Below, in pieces: positions 1 to 5,040 of a stretch of DNA of 6,682 nt. The notes below the pieces were generated by a model. That model did not search any database, had not been told where the DNA came from, and saw nothing but the letters and a program-made list of their open reading frames with translations. Source of the DNA: Acidobacteriaceae bacterium (lineage in GTDB: Bacteria; Acidobacteriota; Terriglobia; Terriglobales; Acidobacteriaceae); contig PMXH01000131.1 in NCBI GenBank assembly GCA_003165855.1, forward strand, positions 1 to 6,682. The letters are read 5' to 3'. The position numbers and the translations under genes are program-made. Within the stretch, counting starts at the first letter, position 1. Each line of letters opens with the position of its first letter.

Positions 1-816
1 GTGCTCTATGCCTGGATGCGCGCCAAAGGAACGCCCTCACCCACTCCTCGAGAATGGGCTTCGGCTTCGTTGCTGGCGGTGCTGATCTTTGTGTTGGATT
101 ACGGCCTTCTGTTTTGGGCGGAGCAGCGCGTCCCTTCCGGGATTGCGGCGGTCATGATGGCGACCATCCCTGCCTTCATGGCGCTGGCGGAAATTCTCTT
201 CCTGCGCACGCAAAAGCTTACGTTCCGGCTCGGATTCGCGCTTTTGGTGGGGATCGGCGGCGTAGCGGTTCTGGTTAGTCGCGCAGCGGGCTTCGGCGAA
301 GGTCCCATCGACACTGCCGGAGCGGTTGCCCTGGTCGTGGCTGCGATAAGTTGGGCGCTGGCCTCGGTTCTCACTCGCAAGTTGTCCTTGCCCGCATCCA
401 AAGTCATGAGATCCGGAGCGCAGATGCTTGCCGGGGGGATCCTGCTCATCCTGGCTGCGGCTTTACTGGGAGAGCTCCGCGGCTTCCATGCACAAGCAGT
501 CTCATCCAGTGCATGGCTCGCGCTCGCCTACCTGATCGTCGCCGGCTCGATTGTTGGATTCACCGCCTATGTCTGGCTCATTCACCACGAGTCCCCAACC
601 AAGGTTGGCACCTACGCGTATGTGAATCCAGTCGTAGCTGTTCTGCTGGGATATTTTCTAGCCAGGGAACCGCTCGGCATGCGGACAGTCCTGGGAACGC
701 TGTTGGTGCTGGTCAGTGTTGTCGTGATCACGACCACGCCGAAAAAGAAAGTGGAGTCGATTAGGCAAGGCCGGATGAACGCATCCCCTGGGGCGTCGGC
801 GATGGAGCGGTTCTGA
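1..816 (+). CDS. EamA/DMT-family drug/metabolite exporter, 5'-truncated by the window edge
   Basis: Inner-membrane transporter of the drug/metabolite transporter superfamily (two EamA repeats, YedA/RhaT-like), expected to export small metabolites or drugs; the substrate cannot be read from the sequence. The visible 271 residues hold about eight hydrophobic segments (roughly residues 20-42, 46-68, 75-95, 104-124, 135-158, 168-193, 204-222, 226-247). A family member has ten in about 300 residues, so TM1 and most of TM2 lie upstream and the GTG at base 1 is probably an internal valine codon, not a start. The second EamA repeat is complete and has the typical loop TKVGTYAYVNPVVAVLLGY (residues 200-218). 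The tail is basic (TTTPKKK) and then low-complexity to TGA at 814-816. It converges with the GIY-YIG gene, whose stop lies 33 bp away, and a REP-like palindrome starts 29 bp after its stop. Family call is strong; substrate unknown. Confidence 0.9.
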   Translation: MLYAWMRAKGTPSPTPREWASASLLAVLIFVLDYGLLFWAEQRVPSGIAAVMMATIPAFMALAEILFLRTQKLTFRLGFALLVGIGGVAVLVSRAAGFGEGPIDTAGAVALVVAAISWALASVLTRKLSLPASKVMRSGAQMLAGGILLILAAALLGELRGFHAQAVSSSAWLALAYLIVAGSIVGFTAYVWLIHHESPTKVGTYAYVNPVVAVLLGYFLAREPLGMRTVLGTLLVLVSVVVITTTPKKKVESIRQGRMNASPGASAMERF

Positions 817-845
817 TACAGCCGTTCCGTCGACTTCTGCTAAGA

Positions 846-894
846 GGCGTCATCCCGAAACCGGGCGCATTTCAGCCGGGTGAGGGATCTCGCG
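846..894 (+). repeat. REP-like palindrome, copy 1 (direct)
   Basis: First of three related palindromes. Layout: conserved left arm GGCGTCATCCCGAA (846-859), inner left stem ACCGGGC (860-866), 8-nt loop (867-874), inner right stem GCCGGGT (875-881), conserved right arm GAGGGATCT (882-890), then CGCG. The inner stem pairs at 6 of 7 positions, with one G-G mismatch. ATCCC (852-856) also pairs with GGGAT (884-888) as an outer stem, leaving a GAA/GA internal loop. The unit overlaps the 3' end of the GIY-YIG gene: TCA at 850-852 is that gene's stop codon read on the minus strand. It sits just after the exporter stop and could act as a transcript 3' end. No T-run follows, so it is not a classical terminator. 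Confidence 0.8.
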
Positions 895-1224
895 CCGATC
901 ACCGGTCCCCGGCGGCTTGTAGACCTCGCTCCACCGCTCCGCCAAGTCGTCCCAATGCGGGTTCATGGACTCAATGAGGCGTATCTTTTTGCTCCTTCGC
1001 CAGCCCTTGATCTCCTTCTCGCGACCTATCGCCGCGTCTGGGTAGAAGAAATGCTCATAGTAAGCCAACCGTGTCAAGTTGTATCGGCTGGTGAAGCCGG
1101 GGGCAAGTTTGTTTTTGTGCTCAAATACGCGGCGGCTCAGATCGCCCGTCACGCCCGTATACAGTATGTGAGACCGGGGCCGGTTCGTCATGATGTAAAC
1201 GTGAAATAGCTTAGGTTTCTGCAA
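850..1224 (-). CDS. Stand-alone GIY-YIG endonuclease-domain protein (COG2827-like)
   Basis: Small predicted DNA endonuclease of 124 residues, the single-domain GIY-YIG class often misnamed excinuclease ABC subunit C. The fold's signature is visible: VYI at 9-11 (GIY position), YTG at 22-24 (YIG position), the arginine pair R31/R32 in DLSRRVFEHK, H36, the acidic helix GREKEIKGWRR (67-77, with E69 or E71 as likely metal-binding glutamate) and N88-P89. All expected catalytic positions look intact. The start is TTG at 1224: the next methionine (M12) lies inside the GIY motif, an upstream in-frame stop blocks extension, and AGAGGA lies 11 nt before TTG. REP-like copy 2 lies just upstream (1249-1297). 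Copy 1 overlaps the 3' end, so residues 111-124 (REIPHPAEMRPVSG) and the stop are repeat-encoded. A role in REP mobility or repair is inference; no partner gene is visible. Confidence 0.87.
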   Translation of the reverse strand: MQKPKLFHVYIMTNRPRSHILYTGVTGDLSRRVFEHKNKLAPGFTSRYNLTRLAYYEHFFYPDAAIGREKEIKGWRRSKKIRLIESMNPHWDDLAERWSEVYKPPGTGDRREIPHPAEMRPVSG

Positions 1225-1248
1225 TGGCGAACTCGTCCTCTTTCAGAA

Positions 1249-1297
1249 GGCGTCATCCCGAAACTCGGCGCTCCTCAGCCGAGTGAGGGATCCCGCG
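1249..1297 (+). repeat. REP-like palindrome, copy 2 (direct)
   Basis: Same architecture and orientation as copy 1. Left arm GGCGTCATCCCGAA (1249-1262), inner stem ACTCGGC (1263-1269) pairing perfectly with GCCGAGT (1278-1284) across an 8-nt loop, then right arm GAGGGATCC (1285-1293) and CGCG. The outer ATCCC/GGGAT stem is also present. It lies 24 bp upstream of the TTG start of the GIY-YIG gene, so the gene is bracketed by directly repeated copies. Part of that gene's promoter may fall inside it, though no clear hexamers are visible. Confidence 0.82.
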
Positions 1298-1393
1298 TGG
1301 AGCTAAAGCGCTCTCCGAACTCTACGACTACGCACCCCTTGAGGTCTGTGACAGATGAACATCTCTCCCGGTGGATAGAGGATGGGCACCGCA

Positions 1394-1444
1394 CGCTAGA
1401 TCCCTCGCCCCGCTGGTGAAAACGCGGGGCTTCGGGATGACGCC
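1394..1444 (-). repeat. REP-like palindrome, copy 3 (inverted)
   Basis: The third copy is in the opposite orientation. Read on the minus strand it has the left arm GGCGTCATCCCGAA (1444-1431), inner stem GCCCCGC (1430-1424), a 10-nt loop (1423-1414), a perfectly complementary GCGGGGC (1413-1407) and right arm GAGGGATCT (1406-1398), followed by AGCG. With copy 1 it makes the outer inverted ends of a 599-bp segment (846-1444) containing the GIY-YIG gene. I see no target-site duplication in the immediate flanks. Confidence 0.82.
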
Positions 1445-1590
1445 GCGGAGGAGTATGCTGGCTTTCGGTTCGAGACGAGGATGCAAGAATTGCTGCGACG
1501 GCGTAGTGATGCGTTGCAGAGTATAGAGTGTTCCAGTAAACTCCTTAGCGAAAAAGCCAGAGTGGGCTCTTGGGTCCGATATTCGGAGCG

Positions 1591-1595
1591 AAGGA
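1591..1595 (+). promoter_or_regulatory. Shine-Dalgarno site that decides the start of the secreted protein
   Basis: AAGGA lies 8 nt before the ATG at 1604, an ideal distance. It supports starting the secreted protein there, directly at its hydrophobic signal sequence. The in-frame ATG at 1481 would bury the signal peptide 41 residues into the protein. Confidence 0.65.
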
Positions 1596-1603
1596 AAGAA
1601 GGG

Positions 1604-2269
1604 ATGACGCTGAATTTATTCGCGTGTCTGGTCCTGTTATGCGCTATCCCGGCATCCGCTCAGAACACTCCGAAGAGCATTGCCTTAACGGATAAGTCTA
1701 CCGTTCCTCCCGAAGAGATATTGAAGCCACTACACAAGGGATGCCCGAACGTCAGCATCACGAATGACCTCACTAAGAGCAACTACACGCTCGAAGCCAT
1801 CAAGAGTAAGGTCCGCCAAGGTCTTGGGATGGAGGCTCTCGACACCTTCGATCTAACGCTTTTCGACAGCGACGGCAAGGCCCTCCGCAGCGCTTCAAAC
1901 CCGTCTCTCGCCAACGCCGTGAAGGATCTATGCCAGGCTATAAAGGCGTCTGTGATGGTGGAAGTGGTCGACACGCAAAACCTAACACAATCCCGCGATG
2001 CTCGCGGCGATACAAGTGGCGGGGCTGTTGGGACCGTCGTAAATGGTGTTACGGGAAGAAGAACCCACACGGACACCTCGACGATCTACGTCATCGTCAA
2101 CGGCGAGCATGCTTTGCTGGACTGCTACGAACGTCGCACGGGGTGTCCCACCATCGGCCCTGGCAAGTACTATGGGGAACAAGATGGCGATGGCATTTGG
2201 GTAAACTTTCAGATGCCTCTGACCCACAAATGGGTTCGTAACCATTACAAGGTGGCCGGGAGCTGGTAA
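1604..2269 (+). CDS. Secreted protein of unknown function
   Basis: A 221-residue protein I cannot assign to a named family. Residues 1-19 are a signal peptide (hydrophobic LFACLVLLCAIP, then ASA-QN, cleavage probably after A19), so the product is likely periplasmic or secreted; there is no lipobox. The mature part has four cysteines (C47, C110, C174, C181), which could form disulfides. Around residues 47-112 a pattern of the type CPNVxITND...YTLEA...FDLTLFDSDGKxLxSxSNPSLANAVKDLCQAI suggests an alpha/beta domain. A glycine-rich linker follows (RGDTSGGAVGTVVNG, 134-148), then a C-terminal region with YVIVNGEHALLDCYERRTGC (162-181) and IWVNFQMPLTHK (198-209). I recall similar proteins in Acidobacteria, without known function. 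The ATG at 1604 is chosen for its SD and signal peptide; the n-region lacks positive charge, so a slightly longer start is possible. Sampled lines look less GC-rich (about 52%) than the MFS gene. It converges with fumC. Confidence 0.75.
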   Translation: MTLNLFACLVLLCAIPASAQNTPKSIALTDKSTVPPEEILKPLHKGCPNVSITNDLTKSNYTLEAIKSKVRQGLGMEALDTFDLTLFDSDGKALRSASNPSLANAVKDLCQAIKASVMVEVVDTQNLTQSRDARGDTSGGAVGTVVNGVTGRRTHTDTSTIYVIVNGEHALLDCYERRTGCPTIGPGKYYGEQDGDGIWVNFQMPLTHKWVRNHYKVAGSW

Positions 2270-2275
2270 GAGCCC

Positions 2276-2297
2276 AAAAACGTCCCGCAAGCGGGAT
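2276..2297 (-). terminator. Weak Rho-independent terminator for fumC
   Basis: On the minus strand, about 36 bp beyond the fumC stop, the stem TCCCG-CTTG-CGGGA (2296-2283) is followed after two bases by five T residues (2280-2276). The stem is only 5 bp with a tetraloop, so termination may be inefficient. Read on the plus strand the hairpin has no T-run, so it would not serve the convergent secreted-protein gene. Confidence 0.45.
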
Positions 2298-2332
2298 CGA
2301 GGAGAGGGCACACCCGCTATGATGCGTGCCCC

Positions 2333-3742
2333 TTACGGCCGCGTCATCTTCTCCGGTTGCACCAACTGATCAAATTCCTCGCCCGTGAGATAGCCAAGCT
2401 TCAGAGTCGCCTCGCGCAAGTTGCTGTGCTCCACATGCGCAGTGTGGGCGATCTGGGCGGCCTTGTCGTATCCCACTTTGGGTGCCAGCGCCGTCACCAG
2501 CATCAGCGAGTTCTTCACGTACCACTCCACCTTGGCGCGATCCACCTCGATTCCCTTGATCATGTACTCGACGTATCCGTGGCAGGCGTCGGCGATCAGC
2601 GTGACCGAGTGCAGGAAGTTGTAAATGATCACCGGCTTGTACACGTTTAGTTCGAAGTTGCCCTGCGAGCCGGCGAATCCCACCGCAGCCGTCGCCCCGT
2701 GAACCTGCACGCAAACCATGGTCATGGCCTCGCACTGCGTCGGATTCACTTTGCCCGGCATGATCGACGACCCCGGCTCGTTTTCAGGAATGGAGAGTTC
2801 GCCCAGGCCACAGCGGGGCCCCGAAGCCAGCCAGCGGATGTCGTTGGAAATCTTCATCAGCGAAGCGGCCAGCGTTTCCATCGCGCCCTGCGCGAAGACG
2901 ATCTCGTCATGCGCCGAAAGCGCAGCGAACTTATTGCCGTGGGAGCGGAAGGGAAGTCCGGTGAGTTCGGCAATCTTCTTCGCGGCCCGTTCCGCAAACT
3001 CAGGATGCGTATTCAAACCAGTGCCCACCGCGGTCCCGCCAATCGCAAGATCGTAAAGGCCGTCCAGCACTTGTTCCAGGCGCTTGATGTCTCGTTCCAG
3101 CAGCGCAGCCCAGCCGCCGAATTCCTGCCCGAACGTGAGCGGCACGGCATCCTGCAAGTGCGTGCGTCCAATCTTCACCACGTCATGGAATTCCTTGGCC
3201 TTAGCCGCGATCGCATCGTGAACATTCCGGATCGCCGGAATCAGCACATTCTTTACCCGATCCGCCGCCGCAATGTGCATCGCCGCCGGAAATGTATCGT
3301 TCGACGACTGCGACATATTCACATGGTCATTAGGATGGACCGGCTTCTTCGATCCCATCTCGCCGCCCGCAATCTCAATCGCCCGGTTCGAGATGACCTC
3401 ATTCACGTTCATGTTGGTCTGCGTGCCGCTGCCTGTCTGCCAAATGCGCAGCGGAAACTGGTCGTTCAGCTTGCCCGCAATCACTTCGTCGGCCGCCTGC
3501 ACGATCAGCTTGGCTTTGTCGGCCGGCAGCTTGCCCAGGTCCTGGTTGACCAGCGCGCACGCCTTCTTGAGCGTGCCAAAGGCGTGGATCAGCTCCGGCG
3601 GCATGGTGTCGCGCCCAATGTTGAAGTGCAGCAGCGAGCGCTGCGTTTGCGCCCCCCAGTAAACGTTGGCCGGGACTTCGATCTGTCCCATGCTGTCGGA
3701 CTCAATGCGCGTGCGAACGGGCTGGTCTTGGGGTTTTGTCAT
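2333..3742 (-). CDS. fumC: Class II fumarate hydratase (fumarase C)
   Basis: Converts fumarate and L-malate reversibly in the TCA cycle; cytoplasmic, iron-independent homotetramer. The 469-residue product matches the usual length (about 460-470). Landmarks in order: substrate-binding [10 protein letters not shown] (103-112); [15 protein letters not shown] (137-150, H137 at the B-site position and SSNDT typical of fumarase rather than aspartase); GRTHLQDA (192-199, H195 as catalytic base partner); [10 protein letters not shown] (235-244); and the superfamily signature [11 protein letters not shown] (324-334), with S325 aligning to the catalytic serine of the SS loop and K331, N333 and E338 conserved. 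The start is ATG at 3742: AGGA lies 8 nt upstream and a perfect -10 box sits about 50 bp upstream, which excludes the longer frame reaching 3817. Divergent from ypdA. Nothing is missing; argininosuccinate lyase and aspartase are excluded by the SSNDT and GTQTN context. Confidence 0.96.
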   Translation of the reverse strand: MTKPQDQPVRTRIESDSMGQIEVPANVYWGAQTQRSLLHFNIGRDTMPPELIHAFGTLKKACALVNQDLGKLPADKAKLIVQAADEVIAGKLNDQFPLRIWQTGSGTQTNMNVNEVISNRAIEIAGGEMGSKKPVHPNDHVNMSQSSNDTFPAAMHIAAADRVKNVLIPAIRNVHDAIAAKAKEFHDVVKIGRTHLQDAVPLTFGQEFGGWAALLERDIKRLEQVLDGLYDLAIGGTAVGTGLNTHPEFAERAAKKIAELTGLPFRSHGNKFAALSAHDEIVFAQGAMETLAASLMKISNDIRWLASGPRCGLGELSIPENEPGSSIMPGKVNPTQCEAMTMVCVQVHGATAAVGFAGSQGNFELNVYKPVIIYNFLHSVTLIADACHGYVEYMIKGIEVDRAKVEWYVKNSLMLVTALAPKVGYDKAAQIAHTAHVEHSNLREATLKLGYLTGEEFDQLVQPEKMTRP

Positions 3743-3750
3743 GTCAAGTG

Positions 3751-3754
3751 TCCT
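3751..3754 (-). promoter_or_regulatory. Shine-Dalgarno site of fumC
   Basis: AGGA on the minus strand lies 8 nt before the ATG at 3742. It selects that start over the in-frame ATG at 3793, which overlaps the -10 box, and over the open frame to 3817. Confidence 0.6.
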
Positions 3755-3791
3755 GATTAGAGCGTGTTGGACGACGGATAGATAACGGTGC

Positions 3792-3797
3792 ATTATA
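3792..3797 (-). promoter_or_regulatory. fumC promoter -10 box
   Basis: A perfect TATAAT on the minus strand, placing the likely transcript start near 3785 and giving a leader of about 43 nt before the fumC ATG. No good TTGACA-like -35 is visible at the 16-18 bp spacing. An 11-bp palindrome (3805-3815) occupies that region, so an activator or repressor may take part. Spacing and SD agree with this promoter serving fumC. Confidence 0.55.
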
Positions 3798-3804
3798 ACG
3801 CGCA

Positions 3805-3815
3805 GGGCATTGCCC
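3805..3815. promoter_or_regulatory. Perfect palindrome in the fumC promoter, candidate operator
   Basis: GGGCA-T-TGCCC is a perfect 5-bp inverted repeat around one base. It lies 8-18 bp upstream of the fumC -10 box, i.e. in the -35/-10 spacer, and about 57 bp upstream of the ypdA extended -10. The position suits a dimeric regulator of fumC. It is short enough to arise by chance in GC-rich DNA, so the call is tentative. Confidence 0.25.
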
Positions 3816-3871
3816 ACTGTGCGCCTGCTGACGCCAACTAGAGAGGTTAGCGGAATCTATTCAATCCCGCG

Positions 3872-3880
3872 TGCTAGAAT
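3872..3880 (+). promoter_or_regulatory. Extended -10 promoter for ypdA
   Basis: TGCTAGAAT matches the extended -10 pattern TGnTATAAT with one hexamer mismatch; no clear -35 is seen, as is usual for extended -10 promoters. The transcript would start near 3887, about 50 nt before the ATG at 3937. This argues that the in-frame GTG at 3871, which overlaps the box, is not the translation start. Confidence 0.45.
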
Positions 3881-3936
3881 CATCGGTCTCTGGCTGCCAT
3901 TGTTCTCAAGTAGATGCGGCCCTGGTCACGGAATCC

Positions 3937-4992
3937 ATGCCCGACTTTCTCACCGCCGAAGACGTTGAAACTCTGCCCAAGGCCAAGGTTCGTGCGCACC
4001 CCGAGATGCGCACCGACGTGGTCGTGATCGGAGCTGGGCCCACTGGTCTGGCCTGCGCGATTGAAGCCCAGAAAGTCGGGCTTCGCGTCATTGTCCTCGA
4101 CAAGGGCTGCCTGGCGAATTCGCTTTTTCACTATCCCGCGAACATGCTATTTTTCACCACGCCGGAACTCCTGGAAATCGGCGAGATTCCCTTCACCACC
4201 GCCAACCAGAAGCCCACTCGCGAAGAAGCTCTCGAGTATTACCGCAAAGTCGCCGAGCACTACCATCTCGACATTCGCCAGTACGAGTGGGTTAAAACGG
4301 TCATGGGAGAAGACGGGAAATTTAGCATTACCGCCACCGACCGTGCCGGACGCCCCCACGACTACATTACCCGTAAGGTGATTGTATCCACCGGCTACTA
4401 CGATCTCGCGAATGAACTGGGCCTTCCCGGCGAAGATCTTCCCAAAGTCTCGCACTACTACGGTGAGCCTCATCCTTATTACGACAGCGATGTGCTGGTG
4501 ATCGGCGGCAAGAACTCCGCCGCCATCGCGGCTCTTGACCTATGGCGTCACGGTGCTCGCGTGACCCTGGTTCATCGCGAGTCGCAACTGCACCACCACG
4601 TCAAGTACTGGATCAAGCCCGATCTCGAGAACCGCATCAAGAACAACGAGATCGTCGCTTACTTCAACAGTGCCGTACAGGAAATTGGTGTGGATCACGT
4701 GGTCATTAACACTCCGCGCGGGCCTGTCCGCCTGAAAAACGACTTCGTACTCGCCTTGATTGGCTACCATCCTGATTACGATTTTCTGCGCAGCATGGGC
4801 ATCGAACTCTCGGCCGAGCAGCATCGTCCGGTGTGCGATCCGGTCTCTCTCGAAAGCAATGTGCCAGGAATCTATGTGGCGGGCGTGATCGTTGCGGGAT
4901 CGCGCACGAACGAAATCTTCATCGAAAACGGCCGCTTCCACGGCAAACAGATCGCCGACGATCTGAAGCGCAAGCTTCGTCCGCAGTCTTGA
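3937..4992 (+). CDS. ypdA: YpdA-family FAD/NAD(P)H oxidoreductase, putative bacillithiol disulfide reductase
   Basis: Flavoprotein of the pyridine-nucleotide disulfide oxidoreductase class. Characterised Firmicute YpdA (Bdr) reduces bacillithiol disulfide with NADPH in the cytoplasm. The 351-residue product has the FAD-binding VVVIGAGPTGLACAIEAQ (28-45), the family stretch DKGCLANSLFHYP (55-67), FFTTPELLEIGEIPF (72-86), STGYYD (151-156), the second nucleotide-binding motif VIGGKNSAAIAAL (188-200), GYHPDYDF (276-283) and the C-terminal FAD-contacting VAGVIVAGSRTNEIFIENGRFHG (314-336). Odd point: Firmicute enzymes have Cys in the first loop (GPCG), but here it is Thr36; other cysteines are C40, C58 and C300. 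ATG 3937 is chosen because the promoter at 3872-3880 excludes GTG 3871. ATG 4006 (giving 328 residues, nearer the usual length of about 325) remains possible, and no strong SD decides. Whether this organism makes bacillithiol is not shown here. Confidence 0.88.
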   Translation: MPDFLTAEDVETLPKAKVRAHPEMRTDVVVIGAGPTGLACAIEAQKVGLRVIVLDKGCLANSLFHYPANMLFFTTPELLEIGEIPFTTANQKPTREEALEYYRKVAEHYHLDIRQYEWVKTVMGEDGKFSITATDRAGRPHDYITRKVIVSTGYYDLANELGLPGEDLPKVSHYYGEPHPYYDSDVLVIGGKNSAAIAALDLWRHGARVTLVHRESQLHHHVKYWIKPDLENRIKNNEIVAYFNSAVQEIGVDHVVINTPRGPVRLKNDFVLALIGYHPDYDFLRSMGIELSAEQHRPVCDPVSLESNVPGIYVAGVIVAGSRTNEIFIENGRFHGKQIADDLKRKLRPQS

Positions 4993-5040
4993 GAGTCCTC
5001 TGAAGCCCGAAGCCCGATCTTTGTTACCCTAGCCATTCGC

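Larger units (their letters stand above)
1225..1603. other. Intergenic stretch with two palindromes, otherwise no recognised gene
   Basis: These 379 bases separate the start of the GIY-YIG gene from the chosen start of the secreted protein. They hold REP-like copy 2 (1249-1297) and inverted copy 3 (1394-1444). The roughly 96 bp between those copies (1298-1393) shows only short open frames without coding character and no RNA gene I recognise. From 1445 to 1603 lies the presumed leader of the secreted-protein gene. It contains a poor -10-like TATAGA at 1522-1527 with no convincing -35 partner, so I do not call a promoter. An ATG at 1481 is in frame with the secreted protein but is not preferred. 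Confidence 0.6.

Noticed and set aside
880..1209. 109-codon plus-strand frame over the GIY-YIG gene
   Set aside because: Shadow of the minus-strand gene, which has all the GIY-YIG motifs; the plus-strand translation shows no recognisable features and begins inside a repeat.
846..1444. CRISPR array
   Set aside because: Only three repeats, in mixed orientation, with spacings of hundreds and about a hundred bases, variable repeat interiors and no cas genes.
834..1456. Target-site duplication flanking the 846-1444 block
   Set aside because: Bases just outside copy 1 (CTGCTAAGA) and copy 3 (GCGGAGGAG) do not match, so insertion as a classical transposon cannot be shown.
1481..1603. N-terminal extension of the secreted protein from the ATG at 1481
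   Set aside because: It would put 41 mostly hydrophilic residues in front of a good signal peptide, while the ATG at 1604 has an AAGGA site at ideal distance.
2282..2297. Plus-strand terminator for the secreted-protein gene
   Set aside because: The hairpin is present but is followed by CGAGG rather than a T-run on the plus strand; the T-run exists only on the minus strand.
2699..3760. 353-codon open frame antisense to fumC
   Set aside because: It lies opposite an intact, fully recognisable fumarase. Its translation is rich in Arg and His with no domain pattern, as expected from the mirror frame of a GC-rich gene.
3743..3817. Longer fumC start giving 494 residues
   Set aside because: It would begin upstream of the perfect -10 box, and the added residues are not part of the fumarase family. 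ATG 3742 has an SD.
3871..3936. GTG start at 3871 for the YpdA homologue
   Set aside because: The GTG overlaps the extended -10 promoter, so it would not be in the transcript from that promoter, and it adds residues unlike the family.
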